Source: Chitinophagaceae bacterium DXS (GTDB lineage Bacteria > Bacteroidota > Bacteroidia > Chitinophagales > Chitinophagaceae). From it: 64,000 nucleotides of DNA. Position 1 is the stretch's first letter; each line of letters begins with the position of its first letter. The stretch spans positions 3,249,677 to 3,313,676 of the forward strand of contig CP128386.1 in the NCBI GenBank assembly GCA_030345135.1. The letters are read 5' to 3'. Under the pieces are notes generated by a model, which ran no database searches, was not told where the DNA came from, and saw only the letters and a list, made by a program, of their open reading frames with translations. The translations under genes and the position numbers were made by a program. This document shows positions 1-8,985 of this stretch, in pieces.

Positions 1-533
1 TATAATGGCTCATGCGAAGTTTGAAAGTTCTCCAAAAGTCCGGTAATCACTTTGGGATTTCCTGCAATATTCATTTCCGTATGTTCATCAGTAAGCTTAA
101 GGGTTTTCCAATTTGTTTGCGTTGGGAACTCATATCTGAACGCAATTCCCTCATCATAAGCACGGACGATAAAATTTATACTGTGAAAAGGGGCTTGTGT
201 TTGAGATAACCCAATTACCATCTGCCGGCAATGGTCATGAGCGATCTTCGATTTTCCGACTACAAGTGTATAGGAGGTATCAATAACAGAAAATACAGGT
301 TTGTTCATTTTCAGATGCGATGCAAATGCATCATCCGGAAATATTAATCTTATCGCAGAATTGTCTACTATTTTATTCTTTCTGTAAGTAACCGTATAAG
401 TTATTTGTTCTGATGTGCACTGCAATGAAAAATGCAGATTACCATCAGGAGATGTAACGCTGTATGTTTTATCCCCGGCATACAACGATAAGGTTACTAA
501 CAGGGTGATGATAAAAAGAACAGGCTTCTGCAT
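1..533 (-). CDS. Glycoside hydrolase family 97-type glycosidase, N-terminal part (runs off window)
   Basis: An open frame on the minus strand starts at the ATG at 533-531 and stays open to base 1, giving 177 residues of an incomplete gene. It begins with a signal peptide (MQKPVLFIITLLVTLSLYA) and continues with SPDGNLHFSL and a later VRAYDEGIAFRYEFP block, then FQTSHEPLY at the window edge. This is the pattern of the N-terminal beta-sandwich of GH97 (SusB-like) enzymes, which are periplasmic alpha-glucosidases or alpha-galactosidases. The catalytic TIM barrel lies outside the window, so mechanism (inverting or retaining) and substrate cannot be judged. Family call is from remembered motifs; the open frame and signal peptide are seen directly. 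Confidence 0.72.
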   Translation of the reverse strand, partial: MQKPVLFIITLLVTLSLYAGDKTYSVTSPDGNLHFSLQCTSEQITYTVTYRKNKIVDNSAIRLIFPDDAFASHLKMNKPVFSVIDTSYTLVVGKSKIAHDHCRQMVIGLSQTQAPFHSINFIVRAYDEGIAFRYEFPTQTNWKTLKLTDEHTEMNIAGNPKVITGLLENFQTSHEPL

Positions 534-738
534 CTTCGTTATTTTTTATTGGTATTGTGTACAGATATTTTTTATTACTTATGAAAAACAACACACAACC
601 TTTAGCACTCTTATCAAGCGGACAACACCACTCAATGTGCTACTTTCACTAACCCTGATAAGTCATCTGACTTAGGTCCGGTTCCACTTAATGGCAAGGT
701 TTTTAGGATTATATGTCGTTGGTTACATAATCTTTTAC
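534..738. other. Intergenic region without recognised gene
   Basis: About 200 bases between the start of the GH97-type gene and the terminator of the HU/SPOR gene. It should hold the promoter of the GH97-type gene on the minus strand, but I see no convincing -33/-7 pair and no plausible coding frame. Confidence 0.5.
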
Positions 739-763
739 ACAAAAAAAGACGCATTAGCGTCTT
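739..763 (-). terminator. Intrinsic terminator of the HU/SPOR gene
   Basis: AAGACGC-ATTA-GCGTCTT forms a perfect 7-bp stem at 746-763. Read on the minus strand it is followed by a run of seven T. It lies about 90 bases downstream of the stop codon of the minus-strand gene ending at 853. Confidence 0.8.
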
Positions 764-779
764 AAACATTTTTAGTCTC

Positions 780-850
780 TGCGCCGCGGCTTCTTCGCGT
801 CCGCCGCGTGAAACCCTTCGCTTAGATCAGTTTTAAGCTTTAAGCTTTAG
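780..850. repeat. GC-rich imperfect palindrome plus partial dispersed repeat module
   Basis: A GC-rich stretch at about 782-812 contains CGCGG/CCGCG arms. It is followed by a CTTCGCTT...AAGCTTTAAGCTTTAGGCTT tail at 813-850. The tail resembles the module repeated near 26.2, 26.5, 26.9, 51.0 and 52.0 kb, so it looks like a degenerate copy of that family. Confidence 0.45.
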
Positions 851-852
851 GC

Positions 853-1770
853 TTACTGAAACCTTCTCATATAAACGGTTCTTCCGAAATATTTTGTAAG
901 CGAATCAATGGCACGCAGGGTATCCGCCTGTAATACTGTAGCATCAATGTACAATCTGTATCGCATTGCTGTATCAGTTTTAAGACTGTCAAAGCCGGCG
1001 TGATCGCCATATTCACGCAATTTAGCAGTCCGGGCAACTGCACGGTCACGGCTGCCTGTTACTTCAAAAATAAATTTAAACCTTGCGCTGTCAGTTGCAG
1101 GCGGTGCAATTGTGGTAACTGTGGCGGTAGTGTCAACAGTCGCTGGTTTTCTTACAATTGCAGTATCTACCGGAGTAGCTGGCTTTTCTGCGCCTTCTGT
1201 TGCATTGTTGCCTGAAGACATTTCTGTCGATTTGCTTGCTTCATGTGAATTTATGTAATTATAGATGCCATAACCGATGCCAGCGACTATTAAAAGCACA
1301 ATTATGATGGCAAGGGCAAATACTCCTGTTCTTCTTGACTGCCTGTTTTCTATGGTGCCGGCTTCGGCTGCATAACCTCTTTTTCTTTTGAACTCTTCTT
1401 CCCTCGCGGACAGGTGGGCCATCTGCCTGAATTGCAGGTTAGCCGAATTATCCATGATTATTTCGCCTATACCTTCAAAAGAATAAGATTTTCCTATATT
1501 GATCCATTGCTTGGCTTCAATAAGGTAAGATTCAACGCCACTGCCCGCAATGCTTCTGTTTTTACCAAGTTTGGTTGCTATATATTCAATTAGTTCCGGA
1601 GAGGTTTCTGCATACTTGTTAAAGGTGAACTCTATCTTAGGCTGACTGGTGGTGGTACCGCTTTCTGTAACAAAAGGTTCGCCGGTGATAACAAATTCGC
1701 CTAATTTTTCTAAGGACACATGTTTGTTTTCCAATAAAAACTCATGTATAAGTGCATCATATTTAGTCAC
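853..1770 (-). CDS. HU-like (CCDC81-type) and SPOR-domain membrane protein
   Basis: 305 residues. The N-terminal ~110 residues (MTKYDALIHEFLLENKHVSL, then FVITGEPFV) match the prokaryotic HU-like/CCDC81 domains common in Bacteroidota. A transmembrane helix follows at about 150-172 (VFALAIIIVLLIVAGIGYGI). After it come a Thr/Pro/Ala-rich linker and a C-terminal SPOR-like domain of ~75 residues, a fold that binds denuded septal peptidoglycan. The arrangement places the HU-like part in the cytoplasm and SPOR in the periplasm, suggesting a cell-envelope or division role. The gene is monocistronic, divergent from the gene at 1851, and ends at a clear terminator. The domain order is well supported; the cellular role is inferred. 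Confidence 0.72.
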   Translation of the reverse strand: MTKYDALIHEFLLENKHVSLEKLGEFVITGEPFVTESGTTTSQPKIEFTFNKYAETSPELIEYIATKLGKNRSIAGSGVESYLIEAKQWINIGKSYSFEGIGEIIMDNSANLQFRQMAHLSAREEEFKRKRGYAAEAGTIENRQSRRTGVFALAIIIVLLIVAGIGYGIYNYINSHEASKSTEMSSGNNATEGAEKPATPVDTAIVRKPATVDTTATVTTIAPPATDSARFKFIFEVTGSRDRAVARTAKLREYGDHAGFDSLKTDTAMRYRLYIDATVLQADTLRAIDSLTKYFGRTVYMRRFQ

Positions 1771-1850
1771 AGAAATTGAATTTTAAGGCAAAATAAGAAA
1801 TTAAACTTTTAACTGGAAACATTTTAAAATTAAGCAAAGTATTTTTGCGG

Positions 1851-2174
1851 ATGCTTACGAAGGAAGAAGAGAGTTTTCTCAAATATTGGGAGGGTTACCG
1901 CCAGAATAAGCGGCGCATATTTCGTCAATTTGTTATCGGACTTTCGATGGGACTTACAATTGGCGTTTGCATTATCGTATCAGTAGGAACCGGCTGGTAT
2001 GAAAGGGCAAGCATGGTGGCAAATGCCAGCTTTAACCCGAACGTACTCATCGTTGCCATATTGGGTATCAGTCTTTTCCTCGCGTTTTTCTACAAAAAAT
2101 ATAAGTGGGAAATGAATGAGCAACGCTATAAAGAACTAATGATAAAAAAAAATAAAGAGAATAAAAGTCTGTAA
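1851..2174 (+). CDS. Small two-helix membrane protein, unknown function
   Basis: I place the start at the ATG at 1851, giving 107 residues beginning MLTKEEESFLKYWEGYRQNK; a TTG two codons upstream is also in frame. Two hydrophobic helices are visible, at about 26-51 and 64-86, between charged ends, so both termini are probably cytoplasmic. A sequence fitting TAnnTTTG (TATTTTTG) lies at 1840-1847, only three bases before the ATG, which could make the message nearly leaderless. I do not recognise the family. It is followed after 76 bases by the FKBP-like lipoprotein pair in the same direction, possibly co-transcribed. Confidence 0.6.
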   Translation: MLTKEEESFLKYWEGYRQNKRRIFRQFVIGLSMGLTIGVCIIVSVGTGWYERASMVANASFNPNVLIVAILGISLFLAFFYKKYKWEMNEQRYKELMIKKNKENKSL

Positions 2175-2250
2175 GCAGCGTTTTAATTTCTCTCAGGCTC
2201 TTGATAACAATCTTTAAATGCACCCAGCGTGCTGCAAATTAAAATAACGA

Positions 2251-2745
2251 ATGAAAAAAACTGCATTTGCACTACTTGCCGGATTAATGGTATTGGCTTC
2301 CTGTATGAAAAATAACAATAACTATTGCACCAACGTGGCTCCTTCTGAAGAAGCGGACGATATAAGAGCATTTTGTATGTCCAACGGAATTACCCCTCAG
2401 ATAGATGACACGACAGGAATTTTTTATCAGATAACTTCTCCTGGAAGTCCCGACAGGCTTAGCAATCAATATGATACAGTTAAAATGGCTGTGGTAACAA
2501 AATTGCTTAATGGGACACAACTTCAAAAAAATGATTCTGTTGTTGCTCTAATGCAGAACGTACCAGCTCTGTTGTTATTTGGTCTAAACAAGATTGGGAT
2601 AAGCGGTCAGATTAAAATGGTTTCCCCATCGGCTTATGCATATGGTTGTAATGGAGCAAAAGATAACAGCGGCAACCAGGTTGTTCCGCCTAACTCACCA
2701 TTATATTATGAAATAAGAGTGCTCAACATCGGAAAATATAAATAA
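2251..2745 (+). CDS. FKBP-like lipoprotein, probably catalytically degenerate
   Basis: 164 residues with a lipoprotein signal (MKKTAFALLAGLMVLASC, acylated Cys18). The rest aligns by eye with the next gene and with FKBP-type peptidyl-prolyl isomerases: YDTVKMAVVTKLLNGTQL, then IKMVSPSAYAYG and a final YYEIRVLNI strand. The usual Y-x-G-x-L-x-x-G-x-x-F-D segment that forms the active pocket is altered (KLLNGTQLQ, no FD). Isomerase activity is therefore doubtful, and a binding or chaperone role in the periplasm or outer membrane is possible. It sits 66 bases before its paralogue, so the pair looks like a local duplication. Confidence 0.7.
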   Translation: MKKTAFALLAGLMVLASCMKNNNNYCTNVAPSEEADDIRAFCMSNGITPQIDDTTGIFYQITSPGSPDRLSNQYDTVKMAVVTKLLNGTQLQKNDSVVALMQNVPALLLFGLNKIGISGQIKMVSPSAYAYGCNGAKDNSGNQVVPPNSPLYYEIRVLNIGKYK

Positions 2746-2811
2746 TTTTTCAACCCTAAACACCAAAGAACCTCAACAATAGCATTGAAAAAAATCTTAA
2801 AAGTTAACCTA

Positions 2812-3288
2812 ATGAAGAAAATTTTGGGGCTTTCAATAGCCGCTGTGATTGGATTGGCTGCATGTGTTAAAACCAGCACTCCCTGTCAGGATCAAAACCC
2901 AACAAGTGAAGTAAGTGAAATGCAGGCTTTTTGCCTGGCAAACGGAATTAATTATACAACAGATTCAAGCTCCATTTTGTATGAAATAATTGAGCCGGGT
3001 ACCACACCTGCGATTACCAATAAATATGACACTGTTACTATTAAGTATGAAGGAAAATTATTGAATGGAACAACATTTGACAAATCAGACTCATTGGTGG
3101 CCTACGCAGGCGGATTTGTATCGGGTTTTGCTTACACCTTACAGAAAATAAAACAAGGTGGCCGCATTAAAATGGTGATTCCTTCGGCCTATGCCTATGG
3201 TTGCAACGGAAGCGGAACAGCGATCCCAGCTAACTCCCCTATTTATTTTGATGTTACACTACTCAAAGTGAGACCTTATAAGCAATAA
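2812..3288 (+). CDS. FKBP-type peptidyl-prolyl cis-trans isomerase lipoprotein
   Basis: 158 residues from the ATG at 2812. An in-frame TTG at 2785 would add nine residues in front of a good signal peptide and is less likely. The lipobox is LAAC with Cys17. The FKBP core is complete by eye: YDTVTIKYEGKLLNGTTFD, GGRIKMVIPSAYAYG and IYFDVTLLKV, including the FD pair and the Y-G loop that line the active site. The product should catalyse prolyl isomerisation on exported proteins at the periplasmic face. It is the second of two adjacent paralogues and lies upstream of secDF, behind a terminator. Confidence 0.82.
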   Translation: MKKILGLSIAAVIGLAACVKTSTPCQDQNPTSEVSEMQAFCLANGINYTTDSSSILYEIIEPGTTPAITNKYDTVTIKYEGKLLNGTTFDKSDSLVAYAGGFVSGFAYTLQKIKQGGRIKMVIPSAYAYGCNGSGTAIPANSPIYFDVTLLKVRPYKQ

Positions 3289-3399
3289 TTCTGAATATTT
3301 TCTTTTTTTCTGGCCTTCTATTAACAAAATAGAGGGCTGGAAAAACTACCGAAACTCATTATCCAGGCTGCATTCAGGGCAGTAAACTTGCATAAAAAT

Positions 3400-3425
3400 A
3401 GCGGGAAATATATCCGCTTTTTTTT
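3400..3425 (+). terminator. Intrinsic terminator after the FKBP pair
   Basis: AGCGG at 3400-3404 pairs with CCGCT at 3414-3418 and is followed by eight T (3418-3425). It lies about 110 bases after the stop at 3288 and upstream of the secDF promoter, separating the two transcription units. Confidence 0.65.
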
Positions 3426-3435
3426 CATTTTACTA

Positions 3436-3460
3436 TTTCACCTCCAATCCCCTATCTTTG
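3436..3460 (+). promoter_or_regulatory. Bacteroidota-type promoter of secDF
   Basis: TATCTTTG at 3453-3460 fits the Bacteroidota -7 consensus TAnnTTTG exactly. A weak -33-like TTTC lies near 3436. The secDF ATG is 29 bases after the box. Confidence 0.5.
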
Positions 3461-3488
3461 CCGCCACTCAAAAATTGAAAACCATAGT

Positions 3489-6400
3489 ATGCAACTTAAA
3501 GGTTTGGTGCGTTTTTTTACGATTGCACTGATATTGATCTGCTTATACCAGTTATCTTTTACATGGATCGTAAAGAGCCATGAAGGTAAAATGGATGATA
3601 GAGCTGCCAAATGGCTGAAGGCGAATTACCCCCTTACTCCGGACCAAAAGTATCCTGGTAACAAAGAATTACAGGAAGCTTATGCTGACACCCTTGACCA
3701 AATTAAAGACCAGCATAAACACCGTTTGCTGGACAGCACCAACGATACAAAGATTGGGCCGTTTGGTTTGGTAACTTACCAATCAGCTAAAGACAATGAA
3801 TTGAAATTAGGTCTTGACCTGCAGGGTGGTATGAGCGTAACCATGGCTGTGGGCCTTGATGGTTTAATGCACTCATTAAGCAACTACACTAAAGATCCGG
3901 CTTTCAATAAAGCTTTGAATACTGCGATAGAAAGAAAAGCAAACAGCGGTGCAGACCTGATCACTTTATTTTATGATGAATTTCAGAAAAGTGGCAACGG
4001 TGCTAAACTTGCTCCTTTCTTTGCACAACGCAGCAATGGTAAAATTAAATTTGATGCATCCGACAACACCGTGATCAGCTACTTGCGTGATCAGGCTACT
4101 ATTGCATTCAACAATACTTACAGAATCCTGAGAACGAGGATCGACCGTTTTGGTGTGGCTTCTCCTACCATTAACCCCGATCCTGCAAAAGGAATTATCA
4201 CTATTGAACTTGCTGGTGTTAACGATCCTGAAAGAGTTCGCCGTTATTTACAGTCAACTGCAAACCTGCAATTCTTTGAATTGTACAACATCGGCGATCT
4301 GCAGGAAGCTGTATTAAATGCTGACAAAGCGTTGTCTGATTACCTGACAGGTACAAAAACTGACACAACTGCAAAAGCCAAGGTTGATACAACTGCAACA
4401 GCAGCTCATTCAACTGATACTACACAAACAGCAACTTTAGGTGGTGTTTCTGATACCAATGCAACCGCAAAAACTGCAACTGCTGGTAAAGATTCTACTC
4501 AAATTAAATTCAATCAGGCTCCTTTAAGAAACCTGATCGGTTTTTCTCAGCCACGCCGCAATGCACAGGGTGCGGCTCAGTTCCCTGCTGAATTGGGTTA
4601 TGTACTGACTAAAGACACTGCTCAGATCAACGACTTTTTGAATATGGAGATCGTTAAACACAACTTCCCATCTAACATGGTGTTCATGTATGGAAAGGCT
4701 GATGTGAGCGATCCTAAGACAAAAAATATTCTGCCTTTGTACGCTATCAAAACGCTTGATAACGGCACTGCAGAACTGGAAGGAGAACACGTAAGTGAAG
4801 CGCGCCAGGACTATGATGAAAAAGGCCGCGTCGCCATTAAAATGAACATGGATGCTATCGGAACTTCTATCTGGGCTAAAATGACAGAAAGAAACTCTCC
4901 TGCAGCAAACAACGGCGTTTCTAAACCAATCGCTATTGTTCTGGATAACATCGTTTACAGCGCTCCGTTTGTAAATGGTCCTATTCCGAATGGTTCTTCA
5001 GAAATTTCCGGTAACTATTCCATTAATGATGCCCAGGATCTTGCTGACATCCTTCAGTCTGGTAAACTGGATGCTCCTGCCAAAATTGTACAGGAACAAC
5101 TTGTTGGACCAACGCTTGGACAAGAAGCTGTTAAAGGCGGTTCTTTATCGTTCCTGATCTCTTTCATAGTGATCTTCGCTTTAATGCTGCTTTACTTTAA
5201 CACAGCAGGTTGGGTTGCCAATATCGCACTTATCCTGAACTTACTGTTTACCATCGGTATACTAAGTGCATTAGGATTTACGCTGACTGCTCCTGGTATC
5301 GCCGGTCTGGTATTAACCATCGGTATGGCCGTGGATACGAACGTAATCATCTTTGAAAGAATTAAGGAAGAATTGACGAAAGGTAAGAGCTACGCAAATG
5401 CTGTGGCAGACGGTTACAAACGTTCTTATGCTCCTGTACTGGATGCGCACGTAACAACCTTGTTGACCGCCATCATCCTGTTCTCCTTCGGATTGGGTCC
5501 TGTACTTGGTTTCGCTACAACTCAGATCATCGGTATCCTGTTGTCTTTGTTCTGCGGCATCCTGGTATCAAGACTTATATCTGATGTGTATATGAGCAAA
5601 GGCCGTCACTTTGAATACTTTACCAATATTTCAAGAAAAGTATTCAAACACGCAGCCATCAAGTTTGTTGAATACAGAAAAGTAGCTTACGGAATCTCTA
5701 TCGTAGTAACACTTTTAGGTATTTCTTCTTTCTTCTACGGATTTGATTATGGCGTTGACTTTGAAGGTGGTCGCAGTTATACTGTTAAGTTTGGTAAAGA
5801 CATGACCAAAGAAGTAACCAGCCTGACAGATGATTTGAAAAAAGTATTTGGTGAAGCTCCGGTTATCAAAACAGTGAGCACGCACGATCAACTGAATATC
5901 ACTACATCTTACAAGATCCATGAAACAGGAAATACAGTGGATTCTGCAGTTGAACGCACTTTATATGATGGTTTGAAGAGTCATTTGCCTCAAAATGTAA
6001 GCTTTAACGAGTTCAGTACTAAATACAAACAAAGCTCTCAGACCGTGTTGCCAACCATTTCTGACGACCTGAAAAAAGGCGCAAGAAATGCCACAATCCT
6101 GGCAATTTTCGCGATCTGTCTGTACATCTTTATACGTTTCCGCGACTGGAGGTATTCCGTTGGTACAATTGTATCATTGTTGCATGACGTCTTTGTAACA
6201 CTCGCAGTATTCAGCTTCTTCAGAAAGATAGTTCCGTTCCCGCTTGAGATTGACCAGCACTTTATTGCGGCCATCTTAACGGTGATAGGCTTCTCAATGA
6301 ACGATACCGTGATCGTGTATGACCGTATCCGTGAGGATAGCAGGTTGTACCCAACGATGCCTAAAGCCCAGGTGATCAATACAGCGATCAACCAGACTTT

Positions 6401-6617
6401 AAGCCGTACCATCATGACTTCATTGACGGTGTTCTTAACCATCCTCATCCTCTTCATCTTTGGTGGTGAAGTAACCCGCGGATTTGCATTTGCGATGTTG
6501 ATTGGTGTGATCACCGGTACCTACTCTTCTATCTTTGTTGCCGCTCCTGTATTACTGGAGTTTGCAAAAGACAAGCCTTTAGGCAAAAAAGTTGAGCCTA
6601 GGAAGCAAACAGCATAA
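3489..6617 (+). CDS. secDF: Fused protein translocase subunit SecDF
   Basis: 1042 residues, the size of the SecD-SecF fusions typical of Bacteroidota. The SecD half has a first membrane helix at about 7-26, GLDLQGGMSVTM near 107 and a large periplasmic domain, followed by five helices at about 555-705. The SecF half starts near residue 735, carries GVDFEGGRSYTVKF near 765 and ends with further helices containing TVIGFSMNDTVIVYDRIRED. The product uses the proton gradient to pull secreted proteins through SecYEG from the periplasmic side. A Thr/Ala/Asp-rich low-complexity insert at about 288-340 lies inside the SecD periplasmic region and looks like a flexible loop. The gene has its own promoter and a strong terminator, so it is probably monocistronic. 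Confidence 0.96.
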   Translation: MQLKGLVRFFTIALILICLYQLSFTWIVKSHEGKMDDRAAKWLKANYPLTPDQKYPGNKELQEAYADTLDQIKDQHKHRLLDSTNDTKIGPFGLVTYQSAKDNELKLGLDLQGGMSVTMAVGLDGLMHSLSNYTKDPAFNKALNTAIERKANSGADLITLFYDEFQKSGNGAKLAPFFAQRSNGKIKFDASDNTVISYLRDQATIAFNNTYRILRTRIDRFGVASPTINPDPAKGIITIELAGVNDPERVRRYLQSTANLQFFELYNIGDLQEAVLNADKALSDYLTGTKTDTTAKAKVDTTATAAHSTDTTQTATLGGVSDTNATAKTATAGKDSTQIKFNQAPLRNLIGFSQPRRNAQGAAQFPAELGYVLTKDTAQINDFLNMEIVKHNFPSNMVFMYGKADVSDPKTKNILPLYAIKTLDNGTAELEGEHVSEARQDYDEKGRVAIKMNMDAIGTSIWAKMTERNSPAANNGVSKPIAIVLDNIVYSAPFVNGPIPNGSSEISGNYSINDAQDLADILQSGKLDAPAKIVQEQLVGPTLGQEAVKGGSLSFLISFIVIFALMLLYFNTAGWVANIALILNLLFTIGILSALGFTLTAPGIAGLVLTIGMAVDTNVIIFERIKEELTKGKSYANAVADGYKRSYAPVLDAHVTTLLTAIILFSFGLGPVLGFATTQIIGILLSLFCGILVSRLISDVYMSKGRHFEYFTNISRKVFKHAAIKFVEYRKVAYGISIVVTLLGISSFFYGFDYGVDFEGGRSYTVKFGKDMTKEVTSLTDDLKKVFGEAPVIKTVSTHDQLNITTSYKIHETGNTVDSAVERTLYDGLKSHLPQNVSFNEFSTKYKQSSQTVLPTISDDLKKGARNATILAIFAICLYIFIRFRDWRYSVGTIVSLLHDVFVTLAVFSFFRKIVPFPLEIDQHFIAAILTVIGFSMNDTVIVYDRIREDSRLYPTMPKAQVINTAINQTLSRTIMTSLTVFLTILILFIFGGEVTRGFAFAMLIGVITGTYSSIFVAAPVLLEFAKDKPLGKKVEPRKQTA

Positions 6618-6645
6618 TAACACAGGGTAACCTGTTAATATAGAA

Positions 6646-6679
6646 AATGCATCAATCGAAAGGTTGGTGCATTTTTTTT
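6646..6679 (+). terminator. Intrinsic terminator of secDF
   Basis: AATGCATCAATC-GAAA-GGTTGGTGCATT makes a 12-bp stem with two G-T pairs and a GNRA-type tetraloop, followed by eight T. It begins 29 bases after the secDF stop. Confidence 0.9.
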
Positions 6680-7044
6680 GTTGTTATAAACGAAGAGTTG
6701 ATGCCTGACTTCTTTGCCTACTTCTGCTTTTATGTGAGGAATAAATAAATACAGTTATATAGGAGATTCACGGAAATAAAACTGAGTTGCACAGAGCGTG
6801 TATTTTAACATTTAACCTTTTGATGAAATTCAAGTCATACGAACGCTTTGATCAGAAATATGAGAACAGGGTTCATAATTAGAGAACACAAAGTGATGTC
6901 GGGAATTTTCACATGTTTCAAGGCGACAAAAAATTGAAAAGAGTAATTTTCACTTTTTTTTAGAAACCCGGACTAAACAGGACATAATTTAAAAATTAAC
7001 CTTTGCCCGGATTTTAATTCAATCATACCCCAATATTTACCCCG
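6680..7044. promoter_or_regulatory. Leader and promoter region of the first RND cassette
   Basis: No plausible gene is seen. The string TTAACCTTTGCCC at 6996-7008 resembles TTAACTTTACGCCC at 13729-13742 upstream of the paralogous cassette, so both may share a promoter or regulatory site. A short GAAAA/TTTTC hairpin before a T run (about 6937-6962) is a weak terminator-like signal. Confidence 0.35.
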
Positions 7045-7440
7045 TTGAATACAAGACGGTTCATATCGAAATTTATATTTTTTATTGTAGCGATCCAGAT
7101 TATCAATCTGAGCGTCTATGGTAACGATATGGATTATTATGCTTTGAATCATCATTATGAAGATATAGGAACGAACAGCATTGACAGTGCCATTGAATAT
7201 GTAGCAGAGATCCTGCTGAATTACCAGGATGCCTTCCCCGAATATGGCAAGCACCAGAACTCAAGCAGCCATACTTACCAGATCAAACATGCCCTCTTTA
7301 AACAAATAGACTCTTTTGAAGACATCACGATCCCCAAAATAACTTGCTCGGTTACTTATATTTCTTCGCTTAACGAAGATTACAAACATCTTTTCTTTAA
7401 GGAAATAACTCCTCCTCCGCCTAAGCAACTCATCGCTTAA
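7045..7440 (+). CDS. Small secreted His/Tyr-rich protein heading RND metal-efflux cassette 1
   Basis: 131 residues from a TTG start at 7045; no in-frame ATG stands near the signal sequence. A hydrophobic N-terminus (about 8-25, FISKFIFFIVAIQIINLSVYG) looks like a signal peptide. The mature part is rich in His, Tyr, Asp and Glu: DMDYYALNHHYEDIG, IDSAIEYVAEILL, AFPEYGKHQN, and it ends in LFFKEITPPPPK. About half of it is conserved in the paralogue at 13769, including NHxYED, IDSAIEY, AFPEY, EDY, LFFKEI and PPPPK. I do not recognise the family. Position and composition suggest a periplasmic metal-binding accessory of the downstream efflux system; that is inference. Confidence 0.6.
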   Translation: MNTRRFISKFIFFIVAIQIINLSVYGNDMDYYALNHHYEDIGTNSIDSAIEYVAEILLNYQDAFPEYGKHQNSSSHTYQIKHALFKQIDSFEDITIPKITCSVTYISSLNEDYKHLFFKEITPPPPKQLIA

Positions 7441-7668
7441 GGCAATAATTGAATTTGTCAATACAGCATCTCAATTATTGTATCTGTCAAAACCTCCGCG
7501 AGAGCTTTGGCAACGTGTGCGCGTATTAAAAAATTCACGCACCGGCATATTCATGTAGCTGAACATTCCCCTGCTACCGGAACGTCGCTTATAGTAATAA
7601 GGCACACCAGTACTGCAGGTTTATTGGCAAACGGCTATACTCAGTCTCATCTCATATTTATTTTTTGT

Positions 7669-8967
7669 ATGGAAATATTTACAGGTAGAGCATGCAAATC
7701 GCTTATACCGTATATAACTGTAGCAGCAATGCTTGTAAGTGCTGTAGCAACCGCGCAATTACCCGATACATTATCGCTTACAATAAACCAGGCCGAAAAA
7801 AGATTTATTGACAGCAATCTGCAGCTACTTGCGGCGCATTATAATGTAGACGCGCAAAAAGCATTGATAGAACAGGCGAAAGTGTGGGACAACCCTGTTC
7901 TGAATACGGACCATGTGATAGCGGCTAATGGCTCATTCATGCCGCACGGCAAATTGCCCGACGGATCATTAAATAATCAGTATTTCATTCAGATGGAGCA
8001 GCTCATCAAAACCGCCGGCAAACGTGGCAAACTGATCAATATTGCTACCACCAACAGCAAACTAAGCGAACTGCAATTGCAGGATGTATTAAGAAACCTC
8101 AGGTATCAGCTACATATAGATTATTACACAATCGCCCGGCAGCTAATGAATCTTTCTACATTGCAGGAACAGCAGAAGCAACTCTCAATCTTGTTGAATG
8201 GTATGCAGGCTCAATTCTCCGCTGGAAATATTGCACAAAAGGAATTGCTTCGCGTGCAGGAATTGCAAATCTCACTCCAACAGGATATAACAGACCTCCA
8301 CAAGGCAATCGCTGACAACCAGGCTGACCTGAAGTCTTTATTACAAATAAAAGACCCAGTGTTTGTGAAACCGTCAGATCCACTTGCTGTTTATTTGGAC
8401 CTGCCAGACAACCTGGAGAATATTATAAAAACGGGGATCCAAAGCAATCCCAATTATCTTTTGCAGCAAACTACCATTTTGTATCAGCAACAGAACCTGG
8501 CTTATCAAAAGGCATTAAGGGTCCCCGATGTTACGCTGTCGCCCAATTTTGATCGCAATTCTAATTATGCACCTAACTATTGGGGACTCGGATTGTCATT
8601 GCCGTTGCCTGTTTTTGACAAGAATAAAGGCAACATTAAAGCTGTTGAATTTTCCATCAAACAACAGCAGGCCATCACAAGCGATGCGGAGACTGGTCTC
8701 ACCAATGACATTAGTAATGCCTATAACAAACTGTCGTTAACCATTGCTCAAAACAACGCAACACAAAAGGATTTTTATGAAAAGTATCAAACCATGTTCA
8801 GAAATATGTTTGATAGCTATCAGCACAAACAAATAAGCCTCCTGGAGTTCCTTGATTTCTTTAACGATTATACGGAGATACGCCAAAGACTTGCGCAACA
8901 GCTGCTCAATCTCGCTCTTGCAAAAGAGGAGCTTAACTACAATGTAGGCAGCGACGTAATTAAATAA
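7669..8967 (+). CDS. TolC-family outer-membrane efflux channel (CusC/CzcC-like), cassette 1
   Basis: 432 residues from the ATG at 7669; the frame stays open upstream to 7507, but only the ATG puts a signal peptide (LIPYITVAAMLVSAVATAQ) at the start. Two related halves of coiled-coil-forming helices are visible, with DNPVLNTDHVIAANG near 75 and NPNYLLQQTTILYQQQNLAY near 255, as in outer-membrane efflux proteins. It would form the trimeric exit duct that joins the adaptor and RND pump. It ends 18 bases before the adaptor gene. The paralogue at 14323 is closely similar along the whole length. Confidence 0.88.
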   Translation: MEIFTGRACKSLIPYITVAAMLVSAVATAQLPDTLSLTINQAEKRFIDSNLQLLAAHYNVDAQKALIEQAKVWDNPVLNTDHVIAANGSFMPHGKLPDGSLNNQYFIQMEQLIKTAGKRGKLINIATTNSKLSELQLQDVLRNLRYQLHIDYYTIARQLMNLSTLQEQQKQLSILLNGMQAQFSAGNIAQKELLRVQELQISLQQDITDLHKAIADNQADLKSLLQIKDPVFVKPSDPLAVYLDLPDNLENIIKTGIQSNPNYLLQQTTILYQQQNLAYQKALRVPDVTLSPNFDRNSNYAPNYWGLGLSLPLPVFDKNKGNIKAVEFSIKQQQAITSDAETGLTNDISNAYNKLSLTIAQNNATQKDFYEKYQTMFRNMFDSYQHKQISLLEFLDFFNDYTEIRQRLAQQLLNLALAKEELNYNVGSDVIK

Positions 8968-8985
8968 TCAACAAACAAACTAACA

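Noticed and set aside
3310-3340. Hairpin CTGGCCTTCTATT/AATAGAGGGCTGG after the second FKBP gene
   Set aside because: The stem needs several G-T pairs and has no downstream T run; the hairpin at 3400-3425 is the better terminator.
6038-6514. 158-codon frame antisense to the SecF half
   Set aside because: Shadow of secDF on the opposite strand; the composition is that of a reversed membrane helix region.
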